This document shows, piece after piece, positions 32,805-45,562 of a stretch of DNA of 64,000 nt. The translations under genes and the position numbers were made by a program. The stretch is from NCBI GenBank assembly GCA_022264855.1, contig JABYQU010000014.1, positions 496,001-560,000 of the forward strand, given 5' to 3'. The notes under the pieces were generated by a model. It did no database searches, was not told where the DNA came from, and worked only from the letters and a program-made list of their open reading frames with translations. This DNA is from Lenzites betulinus (taxonomy: Eukaryota > Basidiomycota > Agaricomycetes > Polyporales > Polyporaceae). The stretch's first letter is position 1. Every line of letters starts with the position of its first letter.

Positions 32805-35800
32805 GTGGGTCTTCAACCCTTGCATTCTTCGCAGATCCCCTGCCATTTTTTGGATAATCACGTGCTTCTGTTTGCTAGTGTTTACATGTGGGCGGCCCCA
32901 CTCCGCCGTGGATTTCGTAGCATCGTCTTGTTCTCTTCTTCGACCGCCATGTTTACCACGGTGCTATCTGGATCTTGCGGCGGCATTGCTGCCACTATCG
33001 TAATAGACCCGGCTCGCTCAACGTCGATAGTTTCTACTCGCTTCGCGTTAGCTCAAAACATCTGTCGCACAATCTCTCGCGTCGATTCACGCACTTCTTT
33101 CTCAACGCACGCCCCTATCATGGTTCCTACGCCTTCTGGGTGGTATCTTTCGTCCATGGACACTCATATTGGGTTCGTGGACACGTACGATGTGTTATTG
33201 GGCGTTGATTGGCTGGTCGGCACGCGTGCTCGACTTAGCGGGTCAGTGGTCCTTGATGCAGCTCAAGAATTGAGCGGTAACGTTCATCGTTGGGAAAGGA
33301 GTCCTATTGCAGGTACGGCGACGTCCGTATAGACATATTGTGTTGCTTACGTTGTTCCAGATCGTGTACGTGAGGCGTACTTCGCAGTTCCTGCAGACGA
33401 TCAGGCAGCTTCATCGTCCTCCTCCAACAGAGGAAGTAGATTTATGGGCACCCGGGCATATCCGGAAGATATAGCCGTTCATACGGGCTATGTCGTTAAG
33501 CGTATCATAGGTTATTCTTCGGGGATAGACGTTTTCTCCCCGCAATGTTCTTCGTCGCGTGTAAACGCCGAGTGTTTAAGTCACGGGATACAGCCGTTGG
33601 ACATTACGTTCGAGTCTCAAAAATCACTGCTCAAACACTTGCTACTCGGAGATTGCGTAGATAAAAGGGTTCTCAATATGGGATGCTTATGTGCATCTGC
33701 CTCCGTTAATACCGCCCATGATCTGCGGGGGCAGTTGCGTCCAGCGCTGTTGCGGGCATTGTCCGATGTGAACATTGATCGATTGCACCTCATATGTCGT
33801 CTGTTAGCTATTCCGACTCAGGTCGGACAAGACATTGATAGACAAGCTATGCTTGATGATATCGAGCACTTTATGTCCAATTCGCTTCACGCATCCGAAA
33901 CTGCACCGTTAGTCGACTTATTGAATTCCATTGAAGATATGTCGCTTGCGGATCTATCGAATTCGGTTGCTGGGCACGGTTTGCAGGTTTCCAGTCATAC
34001 TAGAGAACAGCTCAAATTAATATTGTATGCACACGTCGCTGGGGGTGGATGCTCACGTCGACTTGATGGTGCAGACGGCCCGCTATGCGTACATGTACGT
34101 AACTCGAGCTCCGCTACTATTGACACGGAACATCGCATCGACGTGCAGGTTGCACTGCTGCGCCCCATTATTCCGAAACTCGGATTGAGAGCTTTGCGTC
34201 GCGTACTCGATGCACAACATGTTCCGTATGAAGCGGAAGCTAGCGCTGGAAAATTACGCCGCGTGCTTAAGCGTCATGTCAAGGGTCTGCAGAAGGGAAA
34301 AAAACTCTCTGATCAGCGTGTAGAGCGTCACACGGCGGCAGCTGAGCGTCGTCGACATTTAAACCAAAAATTGGAGTCTGTTCGGTCAGGATGGCCACGC
34401 ATGGTGCGTTCTGCTTTGAAGGAGAAACTTTTGCGTGCGTTTAGAGAGGAAACTAGCAGTGAAAAGCTTTCCCGTTTTACGTGCGCATCGTGCGCCGCTA
34501 CATACTTTGATATAGAAAAACAGGTTGTACAACTTGCCGATATTCCGATGCATGTATTGCGTGTTTCGCCTACTTTGTCTGCAAGTGCTGTACCTTTACC
34601 AGATTTAAGCGAATTTGGTGTGCCGACGGATGTACTGTTGAGTCGTGAAGGAATCTGTGTAATCGACAGCTGTCCTTCTGCTTTATTGTGTCGTGAATGT
34701 GCAAATATGCTATGCGCGGAAAAAATGCCTCCCCTTGCTTTAGCGAACAGTACTTACCTGGGGCCTGTTCCTCCTGAATTGAAGGAATTGACGTTTATCG
34801 AGGAGCAGATGGTTGCTCGCTGCCGCGCTAAAACCTGTATCGTTCATCTACGAGCTGACAAGGAGTCCGAAGACTCTCCAGTTCTTCCTAGTAACCAGCG
34901 AGGTATCAAAGGCCATGTGATCATTCATCCTCAACGACCCGAGAAGTTATCCTTGTTGTTGCCGCCTTCCACAGAAGAAGTTATGGCACCCATCTGCGTA
35001 ATTTTTGTGGGTTCGACGAAGCCTACTCGAGCTTGGCTGGAGAAGAAAGCAAAACCGTTGGTGGTTCGACGAGAACGTGTGCTGAACGCGCTACAGTGGC
35101 TGAAAGTCAATAATCCGCTATATGCTGACGTTGAGATCAATATGGAGTGCATACGTATTCTTCCTGAAAATGGAATATTGCCGCACAAAATACAACATAT
35201 CCCCTCGGCCGACAGTGCGTCGTCGGTAACGGATGCGTATGACCAGCCTCTTCGAGAGGCAGATGATGTACCGTCTACACGAGACATTAATCGTGAATCT
35301 GTTGCGTTCAGTAAGGTTGTCATTACCGACGTAGATGGTCGGGCTCCTGCGAGTGAATTAAGGGCAGCTGCTATTCGTCATATAAAACAAAAAGGAGGAG
35401 GCTACGTGGAAGTTCCGCACCTGCCCAAACCCGTCAATGAATTTTGTAATCCGACGCTGTTCCCTATGATATACCCTTCGTTGTATCCATATGGAATAGG
35501 AGGTTTCGAGGATTCTAATCGTAAGCGGGCGTTGTCGTTAAAACGACATGTTAAACACGCGTTGAGATTAGCAGACCGTCGATTTCAAACTCACCATTCT
35601 TTTCTATTCACTGCGTTTAATATTATACAGTGCCGAGCTGTGTTGTTGAACACGAGTCTCAAAGTAAAACGAGAGCATTTTCGTTCCTTCGCGGATTGTT
35701 TCGCATCGGTATCAGATGACGCCGTGGCTAGAGTATGTGCGCGGGTAGCTGAGACTGGTATAATTCGTGGCGAGACCCCTGAAGAGAATCACGTTGTACA

Positions 35801-38800
35801 ACTGATGAAAGAAGTTCAGCTTGTCAATCGTTCCGTCCCCGGAACGTCTGCCGCGAGACTTGCCATGCGCAATGACATTCGTGCCCTCATGGCATCCCAT
35901 GGAATGCCTAGTTTCTATCTGACAATAAATCCTGCGGATATTTACAACCCCGTCGTCAGAGTACTCGCCGGTGAAGACATTGATTTGGATCATCTCTTAC
36001 CTGGACATGTACATGATTCGTGGAAACAGTCAATTATGGTTGCTCGAAATCCATTCATAGCGGCACAATTTTTCAATGTGTATATGAAGGCTTTTATAAA
36101 ACAGTTATTGGGGCATGGTCGTCTTGATTCGGAATTAGAAGGAGGTGTGTTGGGCGTAGTGAAAGCGTATTATGGCTGTGTTGAGGCCCAAGGTCGTGGA
36201 ACGCTCCATTGCCATATGATGATTTGGATAGAAGGCGCGTTAAGCCCGACGGATTTACAAAATCGGCTGCGATCGGTCGAGGATCCCGCGTTTGGTGCAC
36301 GATTAATCGAGTACTTGGACGATGTGATATGTAATCACATACCTGAAGTGCCAGTGGATATATTGGACATCTCTCATCCAATTGCCGCTTTTGCAGCCGA
36401 TTTGCATCCCGACGCTCATAGAGGTTTCCCTTTGAACTTGACAGGAGAAGATATGCGTCTATTTCGAGAAAAGGATATTCATGAGTTAGTAACGAAAAAT
36501 CAGTGTCACAAACACACAGAGACGTGCTATAAATATTGTGGTACTGGTCCGAAGATTTGTCGATTCGATTTAGATGAGAACAATGTCGTTCCGTCGACAA
36601 CGATAGATTCAGACAGTGGTGATCTCACTTTGCGCATTTCCGACGGTATGGTCAACAACTATAACCCGGTTATATTGGAAGCAGTGCGCTGTAATATGGA
36701 TATTCAGTTCATTGGGACTGGCGAGGAGGCGAAGGCCATCATATACTACATCACTGACTATATATCCAAGTCTCCTTTGAAAGCCCATGTCGCATATGCG
36801 GCACTGGAGATGGCTATGCGTAAGTTGAGTTCGGAGCTGGAATGCGGTGAAATAGATATGTCAGACAAGGCTCGTCGTCTTCTTCAACGTACAGCGTTTT
36901 CTATAATGTCGAATCAGGAGCTTTCCGCGCAACAAGTCGCATCTTATTTGATGGATTACGAGGATCATTTCACTAGCCATCGCTTTGCGAACTTGTATTG
37001 GCCGTCGTTCGAACGGTACGTGCAGCGTACAATGCCTCTTTCGTCGCCTGTTCCAGATGAGGTAAACGGCGATGATACTTCCCCAGATTCCGCTGATGAC
37101 CTACCGGCCGACGCCGACGCGGAAACATCAGATCCAAATGCGACCGACAGTAATGTGCATGATGTTAGCGCTGATGATATGGACGATGACGAGGTTCGCG
37201 TGTCTACGAACCGCGAAGGAGAAATGATACAACTGAGTACTCAACTGTCGGACTACCTTTACCGCGGCGAAGATTTGGCGGACATGACCTTGTGGGACTT
37301 CGTTTCATTGACGCGTAAGATTTCAATAGTGCCTAAGCAAAACGATATGTCATCAGCACGTACGGCACATTTGGATACTGACCATCCTGCGGACGTTGAG
37401 GACGTCGCAGACGACTATGAAGATGATGATGATGACGACTTTGAACCTGATAATCGACGTCGTCGTGTTGTTCACTTCATGCGTGACCATCCTGAACAAC
37501 ACCGGAAAGCTGTGGTTGTTGCTACCGATCGTGAATCTGGATATGTACCAGTTCCTATTGGCGGGGCGTTACCGCGCAGGGATCGAGACACGGATTCGGA
37601 ACGATATGCACGTCTGATGTTGATACTTTTTAAGCCATGGCGCATCCCGTCAGACTTGAAAACGGGGGATGTGGCATGGCCATCTGCATTCGAGAGTTAT
37701 CGTGAGCATTTGCAGACGCAACATATCGAAGTAATGAAAAACTTGCAGCTGTTGCATGAATGTCGAGACAGCAGGGATGAAAACATGAAACGCGGAAAGC
37801 GTCGCCAACGTATGCGCATGCGGAACGGTCAGCCCATACATGGAGACGACGACATATTCGGTATAGATGTTGTCGACCAGTCAGATATTATAAACCATCT
37901 GGAGTCAATTGATGCTGCTCGATCCATGAGAAAGGAGAAAGAACGAGGCCGTGTGGACGAATGCATACAAAGTGCGACGCGACACAGCTTATTCACCCAT
38001 CATCGACAGAACTGCAGCAATTTGAGTTCGATATATAATCTTGCCCGTGTTCACGAGTCTCAACGAGATCTAGAAAACCACTGGAAGTCAGAATATGATG
38101 CACGTCGTAAGGAATGGAAACGCCTTCTTGCTACGAACCCTAATATAGATGCCGCTAATACGGGGCCACACAACGCGCCCAATTCCGATGCTTACGACCC
38201 TCGAATATCGCATGCCGCTGATCATTCTGACATTAGTACCTCTGCTGCAATACCCCACATAGCAGACCCGATATTTCCGTCCACAGACATCCCTGTCGAA
38301 GTCACTGAGCATGCGAAAAAATGGAGTTTAAATCAAGAACAAACCAGAGCGTTCACCATCGTCGCACAGCACTCCTTATGCGCGAAACCGGATCCTTTAA
38401 GAATGTTCATAGGTGGCGTTGGTGGAACAGGTAAATCTAGAGTCATACAAGCGTTGACGTCGTTTTTCGCGGCACGAAATCAGAGTCGTCGACTACATTT
38501 GGCATCATTTACGGGTGTTGCTGCTCGCAACATAGCCGGCACTACTTTGCACGCGGCGCTGGGCTTGGATCAGCGCAGAGCAGGCAAAATAGGTTCTAAA
38601 ACGAGGCGAGATCTTCAGGCTATGTGGGATGGCGTACATTACCTACTCATCGACGAGGTTTCAATGGTCGGTTGCAAACTACTTGCGAAAGTCAGCGAGT
38701 CCCTTGCCGATGCCACGGGAAACACAAGCAGTTTCGGAGGTATTAGCGTTATCCTCGCAGGGGATTTTGCGCAACTTCCACCGGTGTCTGAAACCAGATT

Positions 38801-40037
38801 GTATGCATGGGTAAATACAAAGCGGGATGCATCGCTCACCAGCGGGCAGGATATTGTTTTTGGGAAGTTGTTGTGGTTGTCTTTCAAGACGGTCGTTTTG
38901 CTCACTGAAGTCATGCGTCAGAAGGGGGATATTGCATTCGTGGATCTGTTGGCCCGATTGCGCGAGGGACGTTGTACTGCTGAAGACTATAATAAACTGA
39001 ATACTCGCCTATTAGGCAGCCCCAACGCTCGCACAGAAGGTGAAGGCTGGAGTCGAGCTCCTGTAATTGTGTATGACAACGCCACAAAGGATGCGATGAA
39101 CGTATTAGCTGCTAAGGCGTACGCGGCCGCAAGCGGGCAAAGTCTTAACTGGTATCATGCTTTAGACACTCATGACGGTAAAGTGCTTACCGACCCCAGT
39201 CTTGTCGATATTTTGGACAATATGCACTCAGGTGAGACTTCGCAGCGCCTGGGCAAGATTCCGTTAGTGTTGGGAATGCCTGTCATTATCACACAAAACT
39301 ACGATGTGTCGGGAGGAATCGTAAACGGAAGTATCGGTACGTTGTCAGCGATTCGTTATACGGAAGATACGGCTACGAGCAAGCGATACCTGAAATCTTG
39401 TATAGTGAAGATTGAAGGTTTACATGTCGCTCCTTTGTGGGAGCTGCAAGCGGGCGAGTTTCCGGTACTAGAAGACTCCGCCAGTATGTCGTTTACACAT
39501 CCTCATAGTCGAATTCGTTGCTCTATTAAAAGGTTGCAAATACCTCTACAGCCCGCTTTTGCCATTACAGCGCATAAAGCTCAGGGTCAAACGTTCGATA
39601 AAGTCATTGTGGACTTGGCTGGCTGTACTGGAACTGAATCGCCGTATGTAATGCTCTCTCGAGCGACTTCGCTAGAAGGGGTACTCATTTTACGACCTTT
39701 CGATCACAGTAAAATAACCTGCCGTCAGTCTGAAGACTTACGCAAAGAAATGAGCCGTTTACATATACTAGCACTTACTACTATCGCCTTAAGGTCCACC
39801 GGTTCCGAGAAAGAGGATGCGTTGCGCTCACTTCGGCAGAAGGGTGTTACGTTGTCGTTTGACGACGAGGGGCGTTGTACGGATGAGCGACTAGTTATTC
39901 CGAATACGTTTGCTCATAGACAGGAGGCTCTAGACAACGAACAGCGTCGCACAGAAAGAGGCGTCGCAAGGAGCGCAAACGAACGTGGAAGTGACGTTTC
40001 GTCACCGCGTCCCTCCAAACGTCGTAGACGCTCATAG
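32805..40037 (+). CDS. Helitron Rep/helicase transposase, apparently intact
   Basis: An uninterrupted frame from 33444 encodes 2197 residues. A 58-bp intron (about 33303-33360) joins it in frame to an upstream exon (32805-33302). The order is: N-terminal retropepsin-like segment (IDPARSTSIVSTRFA, YDVLLGVDWL), DUF6570-like region (LGPVPPELKELTFIEEQMVA, about residue 435 of the long frame), Helitron-like N domain, Rep HUH-type motif (GRGTLHCHMMIW, about 915) and paired tyrosines (YYITDYISK, about 1100). An acidic linker and a PIF1-type helicase follow. The helicase has Walker A (GGVGGTGKS, about 1655), Walker B (LLIDEVSMV), GDFAQLPPV, and AHKAQGQTF and YVMLSRATS near the end. All catalytic motifs are present, so it should nick and unwind DNA for rolling-circle transposition. 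The 5'-TC and 3'-CTRR ends were not found. Confidence 0.93.
32805..40037 (+). mobile_element. Helitron (boundaries not determined)
   Basis: The coding region marks the minimum extent. Helitrons leave no target duplication and end in TC at the left and a short hairpin plus CTRR at the right. I could not fix either end, so I cannot tell whether the following gene cluster is inside the element. The coding region is less GC-rich than the 16-20 kb housekeeping island. Confidence 0.8.
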
Positions 40038-40244
40038 ATTATTAATATCGCGCGCTCACACAGATCTAGATCAACGGTATAAAACAATTGACGTCGACTA
40101 CGTTGGCTGCGTTTGCTTCCGCTCATCATTGCAAACATCCGCTCCCCGTCCATTCATAATGCAGTCATGTAGTTCATTCTACTTATAAATCACGCAGGTA
40201 TGTCCTTCTCTTGCATCTAGCATCGACACTGCTTCAACTACGAC

Positions 40245-41071
40245 ATGGACAACCCTAGCGTCTTTGACCATGACGACTGCGTCGACGATACCGCCACAGA
40301 AAGCGTCACCAGAGGTATAAACGCCGAAACACCGTGGTTACCTGTGTGGGTATCTAATGAGTTTTACGAGTGAGTTGTCATATTTCCTATATTACTCGCT
40401 CTAAATACTCACTTTTATATAGAACTCGCCTGAAGACGTTGCTTGATCACGTCAGAGAAGTCAATTCCTATTCAATCTCTCGGGTCCCTGCAGCTGCCAC
40501 TTGGGGGGATGGCTCATTTGCCCCTGTTCTCTGCGTCAACAAGCATCCCATCACGATTCTCGTCTTAGGCGAAATCCAGACCATCGCAGCCGCTGTCGAC
40601 CTCTCCTCGGAGCTATCGTCCGTCAAGCTCCGACTTCAGCTACTTCGCGATAGCGATTATGCTTTGTTCAGTACATGGATTGAGCATGCACGGGGCTTTG
40701 AAGGTACCGATACCTGCGTCTCATATGACAGTGTCACTAACTTTCGTGTTTCCACAGCGACATGTCCGGACTTCTTCGAATGCTCGCGTACGGACCGTCA
40801 TTCTATGAAAGTATGTATACGTCGCACTTGCTAGCAAATGTATATTGACATTCCACAGATCTTCGAACGCGTTTATGACGGTACTACCTCCACGGCCCCC
40901 AAGGTAGCCCTGCCGAAACTAGTAATGTCGGATCTCTGTGCGGGAGACATCGTCGTCGTCGAATGCGCTATCACGCGCGAGAGCCTATCGCCTAATGGCT
41001 CGTGGCTGAAATTCCGCACACGATTCAGTTTGGGCAGTGTCATTTTACTTGCTCGCGCCCCCCGGCGGTGA
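40245..41071 (+). CDS. Family F gene 1 (two-module beta-rich protein, unknown)
   Basis: Four exons (40245-40369, 40433-40703, 40758-40810, 40859-41071) give about 220 residues. Module 1 reads VPAAATWGDGSFAPVLCVN then PITILVLGEIQTIA and LRLQLLRDSD. Module 2 reads IFERVYDG then AGDIVVVECAITR and SLGSVILLARAP. The same two modules, with the same small middle exon, occur in F2-F5. Alternating hydrophobic strands around Gly suggest two small beta-barrels. An OB-like fold is my inference and not a recognised domain hit. It starts about 200 bp after the Helitron stop, on the same strand. No function is known to me. Confidence 0.65.
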
Positions 41072-41392
41072 GATCGAATGTAATCGAGCTGGATCTATCC
41101 GTTCGGCAGATAGTATGTCAATTTCATGTACATTGCCCGACTCTCCATCGCAGCGTACGCGATCCGCACTACAATTCTCCGCTGTTGTCATCCATAATTT
41201 ACCGCCGTACATTCTAGAGGATTACATTCCGTACCCGCCGTCGTATGGAACTCTGTGCTGTCAGCGGTAGGTCTTCATATTTAAGGAACCGCGTCCTCAT
41301 CCTCATCATCCAACTTTCCCATACGCATCTCCCACATCGTTTCAACCCTTTACTTCGAACGCCCTCCAACCTCCGCGTGCGACGACTGTGTA

Positions 41393-44300
41393 ATGGCGGG
41401 TCCTACTGTACGGAAAAACAAGCACTCTCTAGGGGAAGCTAACCCGGAGGTCTCTCCAGCCAAGCGTGCACGGTTAGTTGCTGTTCGGCTCCAAAGTCTA
41501 ATGTGTCTAATTAACCGCTAGGCCTACGTCGCGTAGCACTGATACTGGTGCAGAAGCCAACACTCCCAACGTAGATTCAAACAACGTATCTGGTAAGTAC
41601 ATCGGCCTTGAATGACCTTCCGACGTTTGACATTCACCGTCATAGCGCGTACCGCTGGCAATGCTATCGGAGAAGAGGACCTCGTCTTTCGGTCTGCTGA
41701 ACGTGAATATCTATTGGACGATTTCCCTGCGTAAGTTCATCCTAATATATATGGCGCTCGATTATACTGAAAACTCGCAGTCGTGTTACACCCATCGTCA
41801 ATTTTGTCGACGTCGAAGCAAATCGTTTTAGCCACTTGTGGTTTCCCCCATTGTATTACAATAGCCCACCTACCTGGTGCAAGCTTTGTGTATTATGTGG
41901 TCACCTGTAGTTATTGTTAATCTGGCCCCCAGGTGTTGTATAAACTCATTAATCATTGTTAATCTGTACAGTGTTGTTATTGATTGTTAAATAGAGCGCA
42001 TTTATACAATGGACCCTAGGATTGTCAAATGATGTTAATCATTGTTAAAAGCTGCTTTGGATGTTGTTAATGGTTGTAAAATGCGCCCTGAGGTTGTTTA
42101 ATATTGTTAAAGGCTGTTTGAGATGTTGTTAATGATTGTAAAATCAGTGCCTGCTTGTAGGTCCCTGTTTACCGCTTAATGGGCGCTTTTTTGACTTCCT
42201 AATAGGGTAGGCATACCAAATGACCGCATTTGGGCGCTTTTTTGGCTTCCAAATAGGGTAGGGGCCTACCACCACCCCCTGGGGGCTCCCTTTTGGCCCC
42301 CCTGGGCACATTATTGCCCCAATCTGTGCCCTATGTATATGTGGTGATCATGATACATACTAGGGTGCTCTGTGGGGGCCAAACACCGACCAAAAGCAGT
42401 CAAAAATGCGAACCCAGGGCAGGGGTCAGCAGGTCCTGGTAGGTGCATGCAGCATATAATTGGTTCCTCTGGGCCCATTACATTGATCAGTATATCATTT
42501 GAAAGCTATAGCTCAGGGCTTTCTGGTACAGCCATTTGCATAGCCCACGGTGCTGTATTGATGAAGATATGGCCTTTCGCATTTTCGAAAAAAGCAGTCA
42601 TTTTGTTTGCCCAATATCTCCTGATCCAGGGCACATATAAATTCACCCCATACATCGTTGGATTTGTATTTAGCAGACCTTTAAAACGAGCCTACTCTCA
42701 GGATATTCCATCCACATTTATTCTGCCCCTCCTCCTGCCTCCCTGCCAGCAGATTGCCCTCCAGGGCCCTCAGTTCCTGATAGACTCCCCTGAAAGCTTA
42801 TGCAGTGTGTACTTCCAGTATATCCAAACATATTCCTAGCTTGACATGATTTAAAATGGCCTACCCCTTCCGTGCCCTCTTGCTGTACATTTGGTGCACT
42901 TCCAGTTTGTTTGCTCCATAATATTATATCCTGTATAGATATGGCCCTGCTCTCTTTTGCATGTTGTCTGTGTATGCTATAGCTACCAATAAATACACTC
43001 AAAACTGTTATCAGACATCCAGATCTCTTATAGGCTCCTTATCGGTAGCCCACAAAGTAGCCCAATCTATCGCGTTTTGGGGGCATATTATTTAGATCAG
43101 ACTTCACAGCTGTACTGGCATAGTGTTCAGGATTACGTTGCACTAAAATCATGAGATTTGGTGGAGAAGTGACAGAGGTATGGGCAGAATATCCCAAATG
43201 ATGGTCTACATGCTCAACCACAGCTTACAGCAGTGCATTCATGTATTCTTCACCAACTGTATCAGAGGGCTGTTTTGAGGTGTTCCCTCCATACCTCCGT
43301 CACTTCTCCACCAAATCTCATGATGTTTAGTGCAACGTAATTCTGGACACTATGCCAGTACAGCTGTGCTGTCTGATCTAAATAATATGCTCCCAAAACG
43401 TGACAGATTGGGCTACTCTGTGGGCTACTGATAAGGAGCCTATAAGAGATCTGGATGTCTGATAACAGTTTTGAGTGCATTAATGGGTAGCCATAGAATA
43501 CACAGACAACATGAAAAAGAGAGCAGGGCCATATCTGTACAGGATATAATATTATGGAGCAAACAAGCTGGAAGTGCACCAAATGTACAGCAAGAGAGCA
43601 CGGAAGGGGTAGGCCATTTTAAATCATGCCAAGCTAGAAATATGTTTGGATATACTGGAAGTACACACTGCATAAGCTTTCAGGGGAGTCTATCAGGAAC
43701 TGAGGGCCCTGGAGGGCAATCTGCTGGCAGGGAGGCAGGAGGAGGGGCAGAATAAATGTGGATGGAATATCCTGAGAGTAGGCTCGTTTTAAAGGTCTGC
43801 TAAATACAAATCCAACGATGTATGGGGTGAATTTATATGTGCCCTGGATCAGGAGATATTGGGCAAACAAAATGACTGCTTTTTTCGAAAATGCGAAAGG
43901 CCATATCTTCATCAATACAGCACCGTGGGCTATGCAAATGGCTGTACCAGAAAGCCCTGAGCTATAGCTTTCAAATGATATACTGATCAATGTAATGGGC
44001 CCAGAGGAACCAATTATATGCTGCATGCACCTACCAGGACCTGCTGACCCCTGCCCTGGGTTCGCATTTTTGACTGCTTTTGGTCGGTGTTTGGCCCCCA
44101 CAGAGCACCCTAGTATGTATCATGATCACCACATATACATAGGGCACAGATTGGGGCAATAATGTGCCCAGGGGGGCCAAAAGGGAGCCCCCAGGGGGTG
44201 GTGGTAGGCCCCTACCCTATTTGGAAGCCAAAAAAGCGCCCAAATGCGGTCATTTGGTATGCCTACCCTATTAGGAAGTCAAAAAAGCGCCCATTAAGCG

Positions 44301-45269
44301 GTAAACAGGGACCTACAAGCAGGCACTGATTTTACAATCATTAACAACATCTCAAACAGCCTTTAACAATATTAAACAACCTCAGGGCGCATTTTACAAC
44401 CATTAACAACATCCAAAGCAGCTTTTAACAATGATTAACATCATTTGACAATCCTAGGGTCCATTGTATAAATGCGCTCTATTTAACAATCAATAACAAC
44501 ACTGTACAGATTAACAATGATTAATGAGTTTATACAACACCTGGGGGCCAGATTAACAATAACTACAGGTGACCACATAATACACAAAGCTTGCACCAGG
44601 TAGGTGGGCTATTGTAATACAATGGGGGAAACCACAAGTGTTTTAGCATCGGGCTCGTTCCCGTCGATGCCACTTGGGGTCCCATGGGCGATGGATCAGG
44701 TCTCGATCGCTTCCTTTGCTATAACGATCGGCCTGTTACCGTCTGGTTGACTGGTGTTGTCACTTCAATATGGCTTGCGCCCACTGAAGGATCTCGGGTG
44801 AGCATCGGGGTGCGTTTGCTCTGCCCTCGCGATATGGACGCCGCCAAGTCCATTCAATATCGCTCTAGCAAGCCAGCCATAGGTCAGGACAATAACTATG
44901 TTCACCTATGATTATCGTTCACTTATTGATATTTTCGTAGATCCTACGGATACTGGTTCCGCTACTTTCGCCAGTCGTTACCTTTCCACGCGCGGCGAAG
45001 ATCCCCCTACTACGTTCACCGAGGTTTTCGACGCATCCGACCGCCTTGCTGCTTGGTCTAACATGCAGCGTATCGATCATGCTCGTGTGCAGAAGACCGA
45101 TGTCGTCGTCGTCGAATGTCACGTCAAGCGCTTCAGGCTGAAGGACACTCCGGACCGTTATTCTTGGAAGACTTGGGGTGTTAGTTTTGAGCTGCTACGT
45201 ATCGGTCAGTTGCTCGCAGGTCCCGGTCCTTCGGACTTTGTACCCGACGACAGCAACATCTCGCTTTAA
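41393..45269 (+). pseudogene. Family F gene 2, split by a palindromic transposon
   Basis: Exons 41393-41472, 41522-41592, 41646-41730 and 41781-41832 lead up to the insertion; coding resumes at 44648 and ends at 45269 after one more intron (about 44883-44940). Across the insertion, FVDVEANRFS continues as IGLVPVDATWGPMGDG, exactly the family motif, if the element and one TTTTAGC copy are left out. Module 1 then has RPVTVWLTGVVTSIW and module 2 has VFDASDRLAAW, TDVVVVECHVKRF and WGVSFELLRI. Both halves lack stops, so the insertion looks recent. It also has a longer, polar N terminus than F1. Confidence 0.75.
41833..44640. mobile_element. 2808-bp near-perfect palindromic transposon
   Basis: The left arm is 41833 to about 43182 and the right arm about 43289-44640, inverted to each other around a loop of about 106 bp. 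The outer ~900 bp look nearly identical and the inner parts have scattered changes. Ends read CACTTGTGGTTTCCCCC and complement. The element is flanked by TTTTAGC (41826-41832 and 44641-44647), a 7-bp target duplication. Each arm holds many TTGTTAA motifs near its end, a doubled GGGCGCTTTTTTG block (about 42180 and 42233), and a 155-codon frame (42372-42839; 43634-44101) of unknown meaning. There is no transposase. The superfamily is unassigned. Confidence 0.88.
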
Positions 45270-45562
45270 TTGGTGAGTCGCCACTTGGTCGTCCCTGTCG
45301 ATGTTTGACGTCCATACTGTCTACCCACAGAGGCGTGCATCGTATCGTTGGTTCTCGGAGACTCTACCGGACAATTATGTACCATATTATACTTTGTAAA
45401 CTATCGACTTCGTAAGCTGCTCCGCCAGCCTTCGTGAACTATGTAGTTCTTATTTTCCGCGTATATCCGACGAGTGCGAGTCGTCGCGCAACACACGCGT
45501 GGCTAGTAAGGTCAATAAACTGAAGTCCCTTTAATGAGCATTACAATACTAGTACATCATTA
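45270..45562. other. Gap between convergent F2 and G1
   Basis: This is a short 3' region shared by two convergent genes. No feature is visible. Confidence 0.4.

Noticed and set aside
40038..40240. Helitron 3' end (hairpin plus CTRR)
   Set aside because: Several CTAG-like sites occur, but none has a clear adjacent hairpin; not called.
42372..44101. 155-codon frame present in both arms of the large palindrome
   Set aside because: Two copies are expected from the inverted repeat. There is no known motif and no intron or promoter pattern, so I did not list it as a gene, although it is noted in the element entry.
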